Of a DNA stretch of 64,000 nt, positions 12,301 to 23,904 are shown piece by piece (positions within the stretch are counted from its first letter, which is position 1; every line of letters begins with the position of its first letter). The position numbers and the translations under genes were made by a program. The notes below the pieces were generated by a model, which saw nothing but the letters and a program-made list of their open reading frames with translations, did not search any database and was not told where the DNA came from. This DNA is from Pseudocercospora fijiensis CIRAD86 (Eukaryota > Ascomycota > Dothideomycetes > Mycosphaerellales > Mycosphaerellaceae), in contig NW_006921537.1 in NCBI RefSeq assembly GCF_000340215.1, positions 4,047,646-4,111,645 of the forward strand. Direction: 5' to 3'.

Positions 12301-12671
12301 TAGATAAGCTCTTTACCGAGGATTTAATAAAGCTAACAAAGACGGCAGATAGTGTCTAAAAGACTCGTAGTCTCTCGATCGATATTAAGCAGATTAGTAT
12401 AGAGAAGCTACTATCGATTATTAAGGATTAGAACGTATTAGTTAAGCAGCGTACTAGTAGTATTACTAGCTATATTGACGAGACAGATATTAATAGAGTA
12501 GATAACATCGACGGCGCCGATGCCCGTAAGCGCGTATAGGAGCTTAATCGTAGTCCTAGTACGAGTATAATAGCTACCGATAAGGATGCTAACGACCGCT
12601 TCGTTAACGATAAAGGCTTCGTCAACCTCGATATGCTAGACGATAACTTAAACGTAATTAGTAGTATATAA
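9389..12671 (+). pseudogene. DUF6589-like protein gene of element D (decayed)
   Basis: A chain of frames runs across about 3.3 kb with TAG/TAA at former Q/W codons. The amino end has three ~10-residue repeats (TSDSCLRFN, 9438-9513), then an acidic D/E-rich stretch (9690-9900). A helical region follows, with open pieces at 10322-10576 and 11997-12230. The segment around 11095-11330 (IYDEVSITGTIEVQKDIF, then SVKSKRAFDRRD, then the CLG/FYVSINVCYGPL region) resembles the central part of fungal DUF6589 proteins as I remember them: a 'GDxxT...R...W' block followed by a 'GLFH'-like block. That assignment is by recall, not by search. Function is unknown. As the only other large gene of D it may drive transposition. 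The frame changes near 10,620 and 11,280 could be introns or indels. Confidence 0.5.
9438..9513 (+). repeat. 30-bp coding tandem repeat in the DUF6589-like gene
   Basis: There are three units of about 30 bp (CTTCCGACTCTTGCTTACGC...), each giving about 10 residues (SDSCLRFNT). Confidence 0.75.
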
Positions 12672-13686
12672 GGTTAGAATAGAGCACTATTATAGAAATG
12701 GCTTTTCGGTATCTAGGTATATAGCAATCTATAAGCCTAGTGCTCGTCGTTACCGGCTAATCTATCCTTAAGCGTATCCGGAAGCTAAGCGTAGTGCTTA
12801 TCGTCGCATTAGATAGGGTCTTAGTAGGAGTAGCAGCCTCTACCTCTACCTTATTAGTACCTTTAATTAGTACTGCTACTGTTAATAGTACTGCTGTCCT
12901 AACAGTATCTTTAATTAGTGCTGCCGCTGTTGCTAGTGCTGCTATTGCTAGGTCTTTAAATATATAGTAATCCTTATCTAGGTTCAAGATGGCGAACAAG
13001 CGAAGGATAAGCGCGGTACTCGTCGTCGCTAGCTAAGCCATCCGTAAGCGTGTCCGATAGGATAATCTTCTACGAGAAGCTAAGCGTAGTAGTCGTCGTC
13101 GCTAGTATAGCCTCTAGTCGCTAGTATAGCCTCTAGTCGCTAGCAATTCTAGCCTTAGGCATTTAACTAGCAGTCGGTAGTAACGCATAGCCGTTATTAT
13201 TACCTTGCTATTGTCGTATAAATAGCGCAATACTATTAGTGCGCTAACCTTACCTACGCGGCGAATATAGACCTCCGCTTTAACTTCTTTAACTTCTTCT
13301 TCTTCTATATACTAACACACTAACACCCCTAGCAATATACTAGCTGTCGGCTTCTAATAGCAACAGTGTCGATACCTCCTTGTCGTATATAGGTAGCTCT
13401 ATAGCGATTAACACTATCCTTGCTAGTTCTGCGACTTGCTACCGATAGAACCGCTTAATTAATAGTTGAGGCTCCTCGACAGGTAGTTTGTTTAGTCCTT
13501 CTAGTCTCCGATAGGCTTTGCCGACGCAAGACGTTACGAAGGCAACTCTCCTAGCGAGTAGGTGCTTAGCAGTTAGTAGTTAGGTCGTAAGAGTTAGGTT
13601 AGGTTAGGTTAGGTTAGGTCGCAGTCTTAGTATAACTACAGAGGTCTTAGATAGATACACTTCCTACTAAGTAGATAATAGGTTTG

Positions 13687-13808
13687 TAGTATTGCTTTAG
13701 GTCTAACTCGGTAGGGACTCTTTAATAAGGTACACCTTGTAGCGGCTAGTATTGCTATAGGTCTAACTCGGTAGGGACTCTTTAATAAGGTATACCTTAA
13801 GTAGCGGC
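13687..13808 (+). repeat. 60-bp direct repeat, two units
   Basis: The units start at 13687 and 13747. Both contain AGGTCTAACTCGGTAGGGAC followed by CTTTAATAAGG, and differ by a few C/T changes. Confidence 0.85.
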
Positions 13809-15009
13809 TACTATAGGCTTCCTATGTTAGGCTCTCTATAGGATAATAGCTCCCCCCCGAGAACGTATCTAGTTGAGTTAGCGTAACGTATAGGTCGTGT
13901 TTAGATCCCGATTTAGTTCGAATCTATACCTCCTAATAGCCTTGTTAGGACTATTAGTTGCAATAGCCTTGTTCGCTACTAAAGGGCCTCTAGTCCTTAG
14001 CTGATTTATGCCTAATAGCGCTTAGTCTTTACTACTATACGACTGCAGATCATCCGAAAGCGCATTAAGACTATTATCCGACTATAGTGCGCCTCCCTCT
14101 AAGCGCATTAAGACTGTTATTCGACTATAGTACGCCTCCTTTTTTTTTCTAGTAAGCGTATCGACATTGCTATACGACTGCAACGCGCTCGACAACCTTT
14201 CTGCGGTATCTCTAATACTAAGGGCGCGTTACATCTATTATTGTCTAGGTACTAATAGGTGTCGCTTTAGCGAATACTATTATGTTTCGCTTAATAAGTC
14301 CCGTCCTATACACCTTGTCTTCGGTTATGCGTGCTATAGTTAGTAATAGAATGCGCTAATTGCTGCGTATACGCGTACTCGTTACGCGTACCCGTAGTAT
14401 ATAGGCTATATATAATTCTAGTGTGCTTTAGAGTGTGTGCTTCTATAGCCGCTTAGTACCGCTAGTTAAACAGATCCCTAGACGCAATTGCTCTTATCTA
14501 TACTGTCTTATATAGCAGTTAGTCCTTCTAGTAGATCGTAACTAAGATTTGAGCAAAGGAGGGCGTTAACGTAAGAGGGCTATTATAGCTTCTCGAAGAG
14601 TGCTTGCGCTCGATGTACGTTATCGCCTCGCGTATCTATCCTTACCGTATATATTATAGTGCCTACAAGAGCACGCGGTGCAATAAGTATAGTATTAGTA
14701 GTATTAGCAGTTTTAGAGGCGGTTCTTCGTACCTAAGGCGGCCGTCGTTATCGTGTTAGACACTTTTATTAGCGCTATTTGCTAGAAATACGCTTAATCG
14801 ACGTATCTCGTCGTAGCGGCGTAAAAGTAGTAAAGTCGGTATTGTGTTTTGTTATAATGTACGGAAGGAAGCAGCTATAACGTTTAATCCCGCTAATTAG
14901 GCGCCCTACTATACTAAATCCGGGTCTTAGCGGGACTCGATATCCTTATCGCTTCCTCGACTTTACGCTTCCTATTTCCTCGACTTTACGCTTCCTACTT
15001 AAGACTACC

Positions 15010-15390
15010 GCTAAGCGCGTTAATAGCTAAGGCAATATGCTCGACTACGAGGGCAAACCTGTCGGCTTCCTTAACGACAGACGCGTTAATAGCTAAGGCA
15101 ACGTACTCGACTACGAGGGCAAACTACCGGCAAGGACGTTAATAGCTAAGGCAATATGCTCGACTAGGGCAAACCTGCTTAGCGAGCTTACGAGGACATA
15201 ATAGAAGAAGAACCTGCTTAGCGAGCCTACGAGGACATAATAGAAGAGCCTGCTTAGCGAGCCTACGAGGACATAATAGAAAAAGAGCCTACTTAGCGAG
15301 CCTACGAGGATATAATAGAAGAGCCTACTTAGCGAGCTTACGAGGACAGGATAGAGTAAGAGCTGCCTAGCGAGCTTACGAGGACATAAT
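15010..15390 (+). repeat. Two adjacent tandem arrays in element D
   Basis: The first array (about 15017-15175) has three units around GTTAATAGCTAAGGCAATAT / GCTCGACTACGAGGGCAAAC. The second (about 15172-15390) has six to seven units of about 32-37 bp around TTAGCGAGCCTACGAGGACA / TAATAGAAGA. Unit lengths vary slightly and no open frame runs through. Confidence 0.85.
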
Positions 15391-15459
15391 AGAAGGGTAG
15401 TCCGGAGCTAGGACTGTATCAAAAAGCAATACTAATTCTAGCGCTAATAGATATATATA

Positions 15460-18237
15460 GTCTCTCTCCCCCTCCCTACTTGCGTAGGCCGCGTATACGA
15501 GTTAGGCTCTCTACTACCTTATCGTTACTCTTATTATTACTCTTATTATCCCTTAGAGTACCTTTTAGGCCCGTAGTAGCTGCCGCTTGATTCTCGCGAA
15601 CCTTGCGAGAGGTAGTAGTGCTTCTACTACTGCGGCGAATAGTCTTATAGGCGTTAACGAGGAGACTCTAGGCAGTTAGAGTATCGATTAGAGTACTAAA
15701 CTTATTGCTAGGAGCGGGACGAGTAGGAGTAGCCTAACGAGGTTCCTTCGTAGCCGGAGCGGTTAAGGACTCTATAGTAGAGTTAGTAGTACGCTTAGTT
15801 CTAGTAGCAGTAGTAGTAGTGCCGCTACGTCTACTTCTACTACGACTACGACTACGGCCGCGAGTACCGCGTCTACGACCGCTACGACCGCCTCTACTAC
15901 CGCGCTCGTTCGATCTACTACGCTTATTCTCTTCCTTATAATTAGGATCCTCTTACTAAGCTTTACGAGTAGCGTTATTAAGGATTGCAGTATTACGAAG
16001 TCTCGTAGCAGCCCTAGCGGAGTTAATACCGCTCCTAATTATATTAGCGTAGAGGTCTTCTAAAGTCGGCTCTACTAGCAGAGGACTAGCCTATGTCTCT
16101 AGCGCTGTTACTAGATTATCTCTGTTCGTACGCTTCTGCTTTAGCTCTTCCTTGCGCTTCTTATACGTATCCTAGACCTCTAGTGCTATACGTAGAAGCT
16201 TATTTACAAGATTAGCTATCTTAATCTGCGTCTTCCGCTCCTTTGCACCTAGACTAGTTGCGTTATACTACTTCTCGAACTTCGGCGCTGTTTCGAAGAC
16301 ATCCTAGCGTAAGAGAGGCGAGATCTTATTATTATTATCGCTATCTAGAGCCTCGTACCGTATAATATCGCAAAGCTCCTATATATACTAGTTATCGATA
16401 ATCGTAGAGGATAGCGCCTCGAAGAATAGGTTGTCGGTACTACCTGTCTGCTACGCTAACTAACGGCTTGCCTGCTATACGAACCACTTCTTTAAGATAG
16501 GCAATGTAAATGCCTGCTTTATATTAGCCCGCGGTGGCTTTGGCGGCTTTAGTACCTCGAATAGATCTCGCTTAACCTACTTAACTAGGCTCGAGAGGGC
16601 TAGGTTATAGACAAGGTTGTCGCACTTGTCCTTGTTAACGGGGTTAGATAGATATATCTTCTTGTTCTCCTCGTATAGCTCGTTAAGAATCTCGCGAGGG
16701 CATCGTAGTAGGTTTATATACTAGCTATTAATAAGGAGGCGCTAGATGTCTAGTAGCTTATTGCGTATGTCTATCTAAGACGTAGTCTAATCCTTATCTT
16801 TCTTACTACCGATAGGCTGCTTGCTAGCAGCCTTTACGCTTATATTAGTACTGCGTTTACCGCGTTTACGATCGCTAGTAGCGTCTTTATTGTTCTTAAA
16901 GCTATTACTAGCAAAGCCCTTACCTAGAAGCTCTTGATTGCGTAAGCCGCTCGGACGGAATAGGGTGTATACGATTGCCTATAGCGGAGTAGAGTATACG
17001 TTACTGCTTGCTATAGTACCGATACGCTTACGCGACAAGATAGACTTGTAACTAGAGTTCGCTAGCATAAGGCTAGCATTATTATCAATCTACTAGGGTA
17101 GGAACTAAGCGACGATTGTATTAGAGCCTCCTTATATACGACTAGTACGCCTAGCTTTCTAGACATTGTCGTTAATATCCTTTATAATTAGGAGACCGTA
17201 TAATACGACGTAGCGAATGTTAGATACGTTCGTACTAATTGCAGTTGCTAGGGTGCCTACTATGCCGCGGGTCTTAGACTCTATACCGGTCTTCTTAAAC
17301 TCCTAATACCGCAGGTTCTTGTCGTTAGTCGATATACGGGCTATATAGAAGGCGATAACCTAGCGTATATCGTAGCTACCGCTAGCTCTATTCTATATGT
17401 ACTTCTTAGTCGGATCTTTAATGCCTTCTATAAAGGTAACTAGCTAGCGACGGAATGTCTCTATATACTTATCGATAGTGCTATATCTATCGATAAAGAC
17501 AATAAACTTCTCTATCTTCTCTAGGGTCGCGTAGCCGGTCTCCTTATCGACTGCGTTACAGAAGAGATACTATAGTATACGGAAGTCTGCTTATTAAACA
17601 TCCTTTAGGATGAACTTGAATACGTAGGAGATGTCGGTACGATTAATACTGCTACGTATAACGATAGTCTTAAACGGTTTATCGCCTATCTCGCGTAGAC
17701 TAGTACGCTCGAAGAGATACTTAAGTATAGTTGCAGAGACTGTCGCAGAAGCGTAGAGTAGTAGCACATCGGTAGGCAGTAGTATACGTAGCTCGTATAG
17801 CTAAGAGAACTCTCTACGGAAGTTCTTCTACTTGTATATAAGATAGGCCTTATCGATAATATACAATCTAATACGAGAAGCTAACTTAAGGAAGACCTCG
17901 CGAAGTTCTAGAGATATAGCCTGCTCTAGGCTACAGAAGATATAATAATATTAGCCGTCGACAAGGTCCTAATACATCTATAAATCGAGAGCCTTAGTCT
18001 CGGCGGAGATTATATAGTATCGGACTAAGGTCTTCTTCTGCTTCTTAGGTATTAGCCGAGTGCTAGGAGCATTAGCGCTAGTAGCGACAGTTTTAGTAGC
18101 GACAGTGTTAGCAGCGATAGTATTAGCGCTAGTTGTCTAAGCTATAGTCTCTTCTACGGTCTTCTTAAGCAAACTAACCGCGAACTCGATATCGGCCTTC
18201 TACTCCTTACCGATACGGTTTAATAGGATAATTTGAA
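15460..18237 (-). pseudogene. RecQ/DEAH-type helicase of element D, main part (decayed, split by C1)
   Basis: On the minus strand this continues the helicase begun at 28437-27838; the frame joins cleanly across C1 (TGxITIQIILLNRIGKE). The DEAH-type Walker B box is at about 17830-17880, reading YIIDKAYLI (DEAH-type, E to K and H to Y). It is followed by helicase motif III-like YASATVSATIL (about 17730-17765), then the second lobe with FIVFIDRYSTIDKYIETFRR (about 17440-17500). The carboxyl tail is very R/S-rich (RGTRGRSRSRSRSRRSG, about 15830-15880). The layout fits RecQ-like helicases carried by fungal mobile elements, which unwind DNA. Stops are TAG/TAA at Q/W codons. The gene is broken both by C1 and by RIP. 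Confidence 0.7.
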
Positions 18238-18245
18238 TAGTAATC

Positions 18246-18812
18246 TAGACCCCGTAGTGGTTCGGTTTCCGAACCACCAAACGTATATGGTTTGGTTTCT
18301 TAGCGGCGAACTAGCTCCCTAGTTCCGGTTTGGTTTTTTCGAACTATATAGATTCCTAGTTTAAACTAGAGACTGTATTAGTTTTACTATAAGGACACTC
18401 TTATTCGACTGCCGGCTACGATTGCCGGCTATAATAGTAACTCTGTTACATTTACTACGCTCTTTTGCCGTTGCTAGGGCGTAGTTGCCGTTGCTAGGGC
18501 GTGGTTTTGCTACAAGGACACTCTTATTCGACTGCCGGCTACGATTGCCGGCTATAATAGTTACTAGGTTGTATTTACTACGCTTTATTACCGTTGCTAG
18601 GGCGTGGTTGCCGTTGCTAGGGCGTAGTTGCCGTTGCTAGGGCGTAGTTGCTATTGCCGGGGCGTAGTTGCCGTAGTTACGAAAGCTTACCTATATAACG
18701 TTACGTAGGCGGCAACAATTAGGGCTTCGCGATATTCTTACACTTTCAACTTCTTCCTCTATACCTATACCGATAACAACTACTATACGCTACGCCCCCG
18801 CCCCTTTCCCTT
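18246..18812. repeat. Left subterminal repeats of C1
   Basis: A ~115-bp direct repeat (about 18392 and 18512, starting ACAAGGACACTCTTATTCGA) contains GCCGGCTACGATTGCCGGCT. It is followed by multiple 20-bp units CCGTTGCTAGGGCGTAGTTG (18469-18665). Subterminal repeat clusters are common transposase-binding regions in hAT elements (family knowledge). C2 has one extra 20-bp unit in the first cluster. Confidence 0.8.
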
Positions 18813-19141
18813 ATAATAGTAAGAGAGAAGCGCGCTGCGCGCTAAACAGAAGATAGAACTAAAGACCGCGAGTTTGTTTTGCCTAAGCGTCTAACTAAAA
18901 AGCGCAAGACTAAAGAGGAGTACTCTACGAAGAAGAATTCCGTACGAGACCGCGAGAGAAAGGATAAGATAGATAAGGATAAAAGAGCTAAGGATAAGAG
19001 AAGAAAGGCGCGGAATAAGGCATTCTATCGATAGCTAGCGCCTATAGAAAAAAGTAAAGGTTAGAATAAGAAGACAACCTAAGAGAAGGCTAAGAGGAGG
19101 AAAGAATTGCGGCTAGTTTTCGAGCGTAAAGTTCTAGTAGC

Positions 19142-19248
19142 GTAAGTCAATCTAGCTAGCGGCCGTAGCTAGTAGCTATAGCCGGCAGCCGTAGCCGGCA
19201 GCTATAGCCGGCATATTTTTCTTTAACACGTTAACTAATAGCATTTAG
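19142..19248 (+). other. Intron in C1 ORF1 with GCCGGC repeats
   Basis: 5' site GTAAGT, branch-like TTAACTAATA, 3' site TTTAG. The frame joins as A-P-V-V-A-T. The intron contains three copies of TAGCCGGCA-type repeats (19185-19215). Confidence 0.7.
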
Positions 19249-19729
19249 ACCTGTAGTCGCTACCTCTATCGATACGACCGATAGTAACGGAGATGTTTAG
19301 ATAGCCGAGAACAACAATGCTAGAGTTTAGGATGCCGCGATAGAGCTTAATGCTATAAATAAAGGAACTGAAAAAAGCGAGGAGATACTATACGTCGATC
19401 TAGTAACAGGTGCAGTCTTAGGGCCTAACGCTATAGACGATAAGCGCTAGGAGTAGATCGAGTATAGTCAAAGAGACGAGATACTAGTAAAGGGCTAAGG
19501 CATAAGTCCTATTAATCTAGAAAATCATAGTTAAAGCTACTACGAAAAGCTAGTAAGGATTAGAATCGAGACTAGTCGTCTTTATATCCTCGATATAGAG
19601 TAGAAGTTTCTTTATTAGTATTAGAGCGAAGCCTTTGCGTCTATAAAGGCAAAGTAGCTTACGATTAATGCGATCGGGGCTAGGTATCTAGGGACGGTAG
19701 AAGTGTTACTATAGGAGGAAGGGGTACAG

Positions 19730-19795
19730 GTAATTATTCTATACTCGGCATATATAGCCGGCGTTCGTAGCCGGCAGATACTAATAGTTAAATAG
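19730..19795 (+). other. Intron in C1 ORF1 with GCCGGC repeats
   Basis: 5' site GTAATT, branch-like ATACTAATAG, 3' site AAATAG. The frame continues as phase 0 into AAA GCG TTT CTC. Two TAGCCGGC copies lie inside. Confidence 0.65.
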
Positions 19796-21124
19796 AAAGC
19801 GTTTCTCGAAGGCAGAGTGCTACTACTATATAAAATCTTTACTAAGGCAGAGAGGGCTTATATCCGGAATCTAAGCTACTAGTAGGATAGGTTAGCGTTA
19901 GAATTCTCTAAATCTCTATATAAGCCTCCGAAGGATTACCTATTTTAGCGATACGGCTTTATCTCGACTACTCCGTAGGTACCCGAAGAAGCTCGAGCGC
20001 TCTTTAAGGTCTTTACTAAGAAGCGGAAGGAGTTCGAGGATCAGGATTAGTTAATAGAGCTATTAGTTAGTCTTAGGTTTCGTAGTTAGACTCGGCCTAA
20101 GCATTTGCTTATCGAGTATCTTATACCGAAAGAGGATAGATTGAGACTAAAAACGAGCTTAGATTCGTTAGGTATAGTAGCTCGGTTCCGTTAGTAGGAG
20201 AGAGCCGCCGTATAGAAGGCAAAATTCAGGTAGTTAGGGTAGCTAGGAAAGAAATTCTAGTAGTTAGGCTAGCTAGGGTAGCTAGGAAAAAAAATCTAGT
20301 AGTTGGGTGGCTAGGAAACAAAAAAAAAGGTAGCTAGCTATTTACTACCTAGCTGTTCCTAACGATACGATACTATAAAAGAAAGGGTGTTTCTCTATAG
20401 CTACTAGTACACATCTACTACTCCTAAGTCCTTACCTTACCGTACGAAACCTTAAAACATGCCGACCGACATTGTATATATACTAGGCGCTATACTAGGA
20501 AGGGTAACAACGAGACGATAGTCGAAACAGTCTAGTATATAAGCGAGATTGCGATAACGTCGAGAGGAGGTCGTATACTCACCTTCGAGCCTATCGAGTC
20601 CTAGACGACGATTAGGGCTAGATTTATCCTCTCCGAATCCTAGTAGTAGGAATTTATTATAGGGTACTACTACCTAGTCCTTACCTTTACGGAGTCTAAG
20701 TAGAAGGTTGTTCGGAGATATAAGAACATCGAGTATTAACCCGGAAATCTTCGAAAAGGCTAGCTAGGCGTATCTTTAGAAACCCGAGTATATAGAGCAG
20801 TTCAATTAATAGGTCTATAAGATATAGTTCCCTTTATACTTACGTTCGAAGGAGTGTAAACTCCGGAAGTACTCGATGCGATAGGGGAGTAAGGAGCGAA
20901 CGGACACATTCTAGAAGTTCTTTATAGAGGGGGCATTATACCGTTATACGACTTCTCGACTTAAAGGTTAACTAGTAATTGTCTATAACTTCTACGGTTT
21001 AATCTTAAAATACCCGAAACTAGGGGATAGGAACTTATCGCCTACGAACTATCTCTATTCTAAACGGTGTCGGGAATCTTAAGGAGAGAGGAGAGTTAAT
21101 GTAGATATAGCGTTCTAGAAAGAG

Positions 21125-21203
21125 GTATGTCTTCTAAAATGCCGGCTATAGCTACCGGCTATAGCTGCCGGCTATAGATTCCGGCTACCTAAATCAACCG
21201 TAG
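21125..21203 (+). other. Intron in C1 transposase with GCCGGC repeats
   Basis: 79 nt, GTATGT at 21125, branch-like CTAAATCAAC, 3' CCGTAG. The frame is continuous on both sides (AAA GAG then AGA TCT). The interior is nearly all GCCGGCTATAGCT units (21140-21187). Confidence 0.8.
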
Positions 21204-22158
21204 AGATCTAGCTAATTATTATAGGCTACGCTTAAGGAAGCTCTAGGATTAAAGGCTACCGATTTCTCCCCCGAAGACTTTAAGCAACTAGCAAACGAAA
21301 TGCTAGCTATAAACGGTCTTCCGGAAGACTTCTACGAAAGGGAGTCTATATAGAAGATATACCTATATCTTACAAACTACCCTCCCCTATTTCTCGGCGC
21401 GACAACCTAGCGTGTTATATTCGAAAAGAATAAAGAGGCTGCGTTAGACGACATTCGGGAGATCCTCCGTAATACTCGCCGAGTAGCTATTACTATCGAT
21501 AGCTAGTTAAGCCGGACTATAAGAGCCTCCTTCCTCTCGATTATACTATACTTTATTAATTCGGATTGGAAACTCTAGGAACTTATAATCGGATTCCCTG
21601 AAATTCTAGGTTCCTATACTAGTAAGGATATAGCGAAGCTTGTCTATACGGCAATAGACAGGGTTAGCGTAACAACGAAACTAATCTCGATTACTACGGA
21701 TAACGCTAGTAATAATCGAACATTATATAAGGCGTTGTATATACAATTCACTCGCATATGTCTTTAAAATCACTAATTATATCGATAGGGTCGAGTGCGT
21801 AGAGGAGATTATAAGGTCTACAATCTAGCTTAATCTTCCGAATGTTAAGCTCGCTACGATTCCGGATACGTACGACAATACGTACGATAATAACGATAAA
21901 GAGGAGCCTATTAATAGCCCTAGCCCTATTGAATCGGAGCCGACGTCGTTGCTAGTTATATCCCTATAGAAGTTTCCCTACCTCGCTTATATAGTTTAAA
22001 TCGCGATCCGAGCCCTCTTTAAGACGCTTAAAATTGCACTATTAAACGACGACTAATAGAAGATCCTAGATAAGGATAAAGCAAAGTCGAAAGTCGAGAA
22101 ACTTATTATAGTAATAAGACGGGATAAGGTAGAGAGCCTCGCTCTCGTTTTATATAAG

Positions 22159-22227
22159 GTATAACTTTTGTCCGTAGCCGGTACCTATAGCCGGCAACCT
22201 AGTATAGTTCTAACTCTTTTTCTCTAG
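22159..22227 (+). other. Intron in C1 transposase with GCCGGC repeats
   Basis: 5' GTATAA, branch-like TTCTAAC, polypyrimidine tract and 3' CTAG. It contains GTAGCCGGTACCTATAGCCG. Confidence 0.7.
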
Positions 22228-23575
22228 CTTCGTCGTCTAGTAATATATACGAACTCGAGCTTATAGAGATATAACCGATTCGAGGCTATTTAAAAGAACC
22301 TAATCGAGCGCCCTAAAACCGATACCTAGAATATCGTATAGAATAAGCGATAGCAAAAGCGGCCTCCTTAGCGCCTACTCTGTTTTACTTAAGACGTTAA
22401 GACCCGGTTCGATTCGACTTTCTATATAGTTACGAGGGGATGTACTTTACGTACCGCTCTCGAGATCTATTAGAGTTCCGAGGGTATTAAGTAGCTCGGC
22501 CTTACCGCCGCCGAATAGCGCTAAGTAGAGTATCTCGTCGATATTAGTAAGTATTACGCGAAGGTTACTACTACGATTAGAAGAACCCGAGGACCGACGA
22601 TCTACCTTGTCTTTACGTACTATAACTAGCTCTTTAACGAGCTCGAGGAAACCGTAGCTAAGCTAGCTAAGAAGAGCGTTCCCTAGAAAGTAGCTATAAC
22701 GAAAGCTATAGACACCTCCTATACTAAGTTGCATAAATATTACAGTACTACCTTTAACTCGTTCGGGGATATCTATAGCGTTGCGTGCTTGCTTAACCCG
22801 GTAGAAAAGGATATATACTAGCAAAGGCCGGAATAGAAGGCGGACGAGGTATAGCCGAAGCATTACTAGACTATTCTAGAAAAGATATTCTACGAGCGTC
22901 GGAAAGAAACTAGTCTAAATACAGCTCCTATAAAGAAAAAGAAGGTTTAGAAGGCTCCGATATTATACCTATTTCGTAGGTAGGAAGTAGAGGCAGAAGA
23001 GGAAGCAACTACTAAAGTAAATAAGGAAGAGTTCGATCTCTATCGGCGCGCGAGTAAGTATAAACCCGTAGGCTCGGAAAGAGGGCTAATAATCTCTAGA
23101 TCTTACCGGTCTTCTAAACGAATTCGGAGACGATATTCTCGCTATATAGTAGCGGTTAGAGCCTAAGTTTCTAACGATAGCGTCGGTCGCTCGGGACGTC
23201 CTCGCTATCCCGAGCGTAGGTATAGGCTATAAGAGGTCTTTTAGTATCGCTCGTTACTAGGGCCGCTTTAATCGAATATACTCGCCTACTACCTTCGAAT
23301 CTATTATAGTATTCCGATACTATCTCCTCTACTAGAATCGCTAAGGTAGGTTACTAAAGATTATACTAAAGGAGTTAATCGAGGAATTAGAAAACCTTAA
23401 GATCGAAGAAACCTAGGAGCGCGAAGAGAATGCGAAATTTAGTCTAAGCGAAACCCTAATTAGCGATAACGAAGAGGAGGAGGGCGGAGGTAGAAGGCGA
23501 TACCGGGTCGAGAAGCGGAAACGTATATAGGCTTAGAGCAGCTTTAAGGAGACGAAGCGTTTACGTATAAGGTAA

Positions 23576-23904
23576 TATAGCCGGCGTATATAGCCGGTAT
23601 ATGTCCGAAATGTATTTCGAATTCCTAGGACCTAAACAGACTAGTTGCTATAGCAACCGACCCCGCTTACCTACGGACTATTTCTAATTCTCTATTCGCT
23701 CTTCCTCTCCTTCTTCCCTTTCCCTATATTCTTAAAGACAAACATACCTTAAGGATTCGGCTCTTCGGGCCTTCCTAAGCCGGCTGCCTCCCCTTCCTTA
23801 AGCTACTATCCTTTATTCGAATCTAACGATAACCTAATAAGGCGGTTTAATAGAAGACTATTTGTTCTAGAAGGTAAGAAGCATTAATATCTCCCTACGA
23901 TTAT
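23576..23904. promoter_or_regulatory. Presumed promoter region of the CenH3-like gene in C1
   Basis: It starts with two TAGCCGG repeats (23577-23600) just after the transposase stop, then a pyrimidine-rich tract (CTCTTCCTCTCCTTCTTCCC, 23699-23718) typical of fungal promoters. No ORF. The promoter role is inferred from position. Confidence 0.35.

Larger units (their letters stand above)
12672..15459. other. Repeat-rich intergenic core of element D
   Basis: No convincing gene was seen; the minus-strand frame at 12757-12999 is A/T/L low complexity. The stretch holds GTCGCTAGTATAGCCTCTA units (13095-13145), five TTAGG units (13593-13618), a 60-bp direct repeat (13687-13808) and two tandem arrays at 15010-15390. 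It separates the plus-strand DUF6589-like gene from the convergent helicase. Confidence 0.5.
18813..20345 (+). pseudogene. hAT family C ORF1, unknown basic protein (decayed)
   Basis: Not recognised. Three exons are supported by frame continuity: 18813-19141, 19249-19729 and 19796 to about 20345. Intron 1 (19142-19248) starts GTAAGT; intron 2 (19730-19795) starts GTAATT; both hold GCCGGC repeats and a CTAAT branch-like site. The amino part is extremely K/R-rich (KKRKTKEEYS, DKIDKDKRAKDKRRKARNK), suggesting a nuclear or DNA-associated protein (inference). The middle is helical and mixed. The carboxyl end is low complexity, with repeated QLGQLG-type units (20240-20320). The start is probably ATA at 18813/18816, an RIP-mutated ATG. 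The stop is not certain because TAG codons are frequent. Confidence 0.5.
20459..23575 (+). pseudogene. hAT transposase of C1 (decayed)
   Basis: ATG at 20459 opens a frame interrupted only by Q/W-type stops. Intron 21125-21203 (GTATGT...CAACCGTAG) joins phase 0, and intron 22159-22227 (GTATAA...TTCTCTAG) follows. Core motifs at about 21490-21560 are VAITIDS (stop) LSRTIRASFLSII, then LISITTDNASNN (about 21685-21715) and LAYVFKITNYI (H to Y), as in hAT catalytic domains. The carboxyl dimerisation block reads ARDVLAIPSVGIG at 23189-23230, then RSFSIARY. The acidic tail ends at TAA 23573. Frame shifts occur near 21750 and between about 22600 and 23150 (an intron or indels). It would excise and insert the element. 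In C2 the ATG is ATA. Confidence 0.85.

Noticed and set aside
12757..12999. Minus-strand frame of 80 codons in D
   Set aside because: A/T/L low-complexity repeat translation with no domain.
13593..13618. Five TTAGG units, telomere-like
   Set aside because: Fungal telomeres are usually TTAGGG, the run is short and internal to element D, and no other telomeric feature is near.
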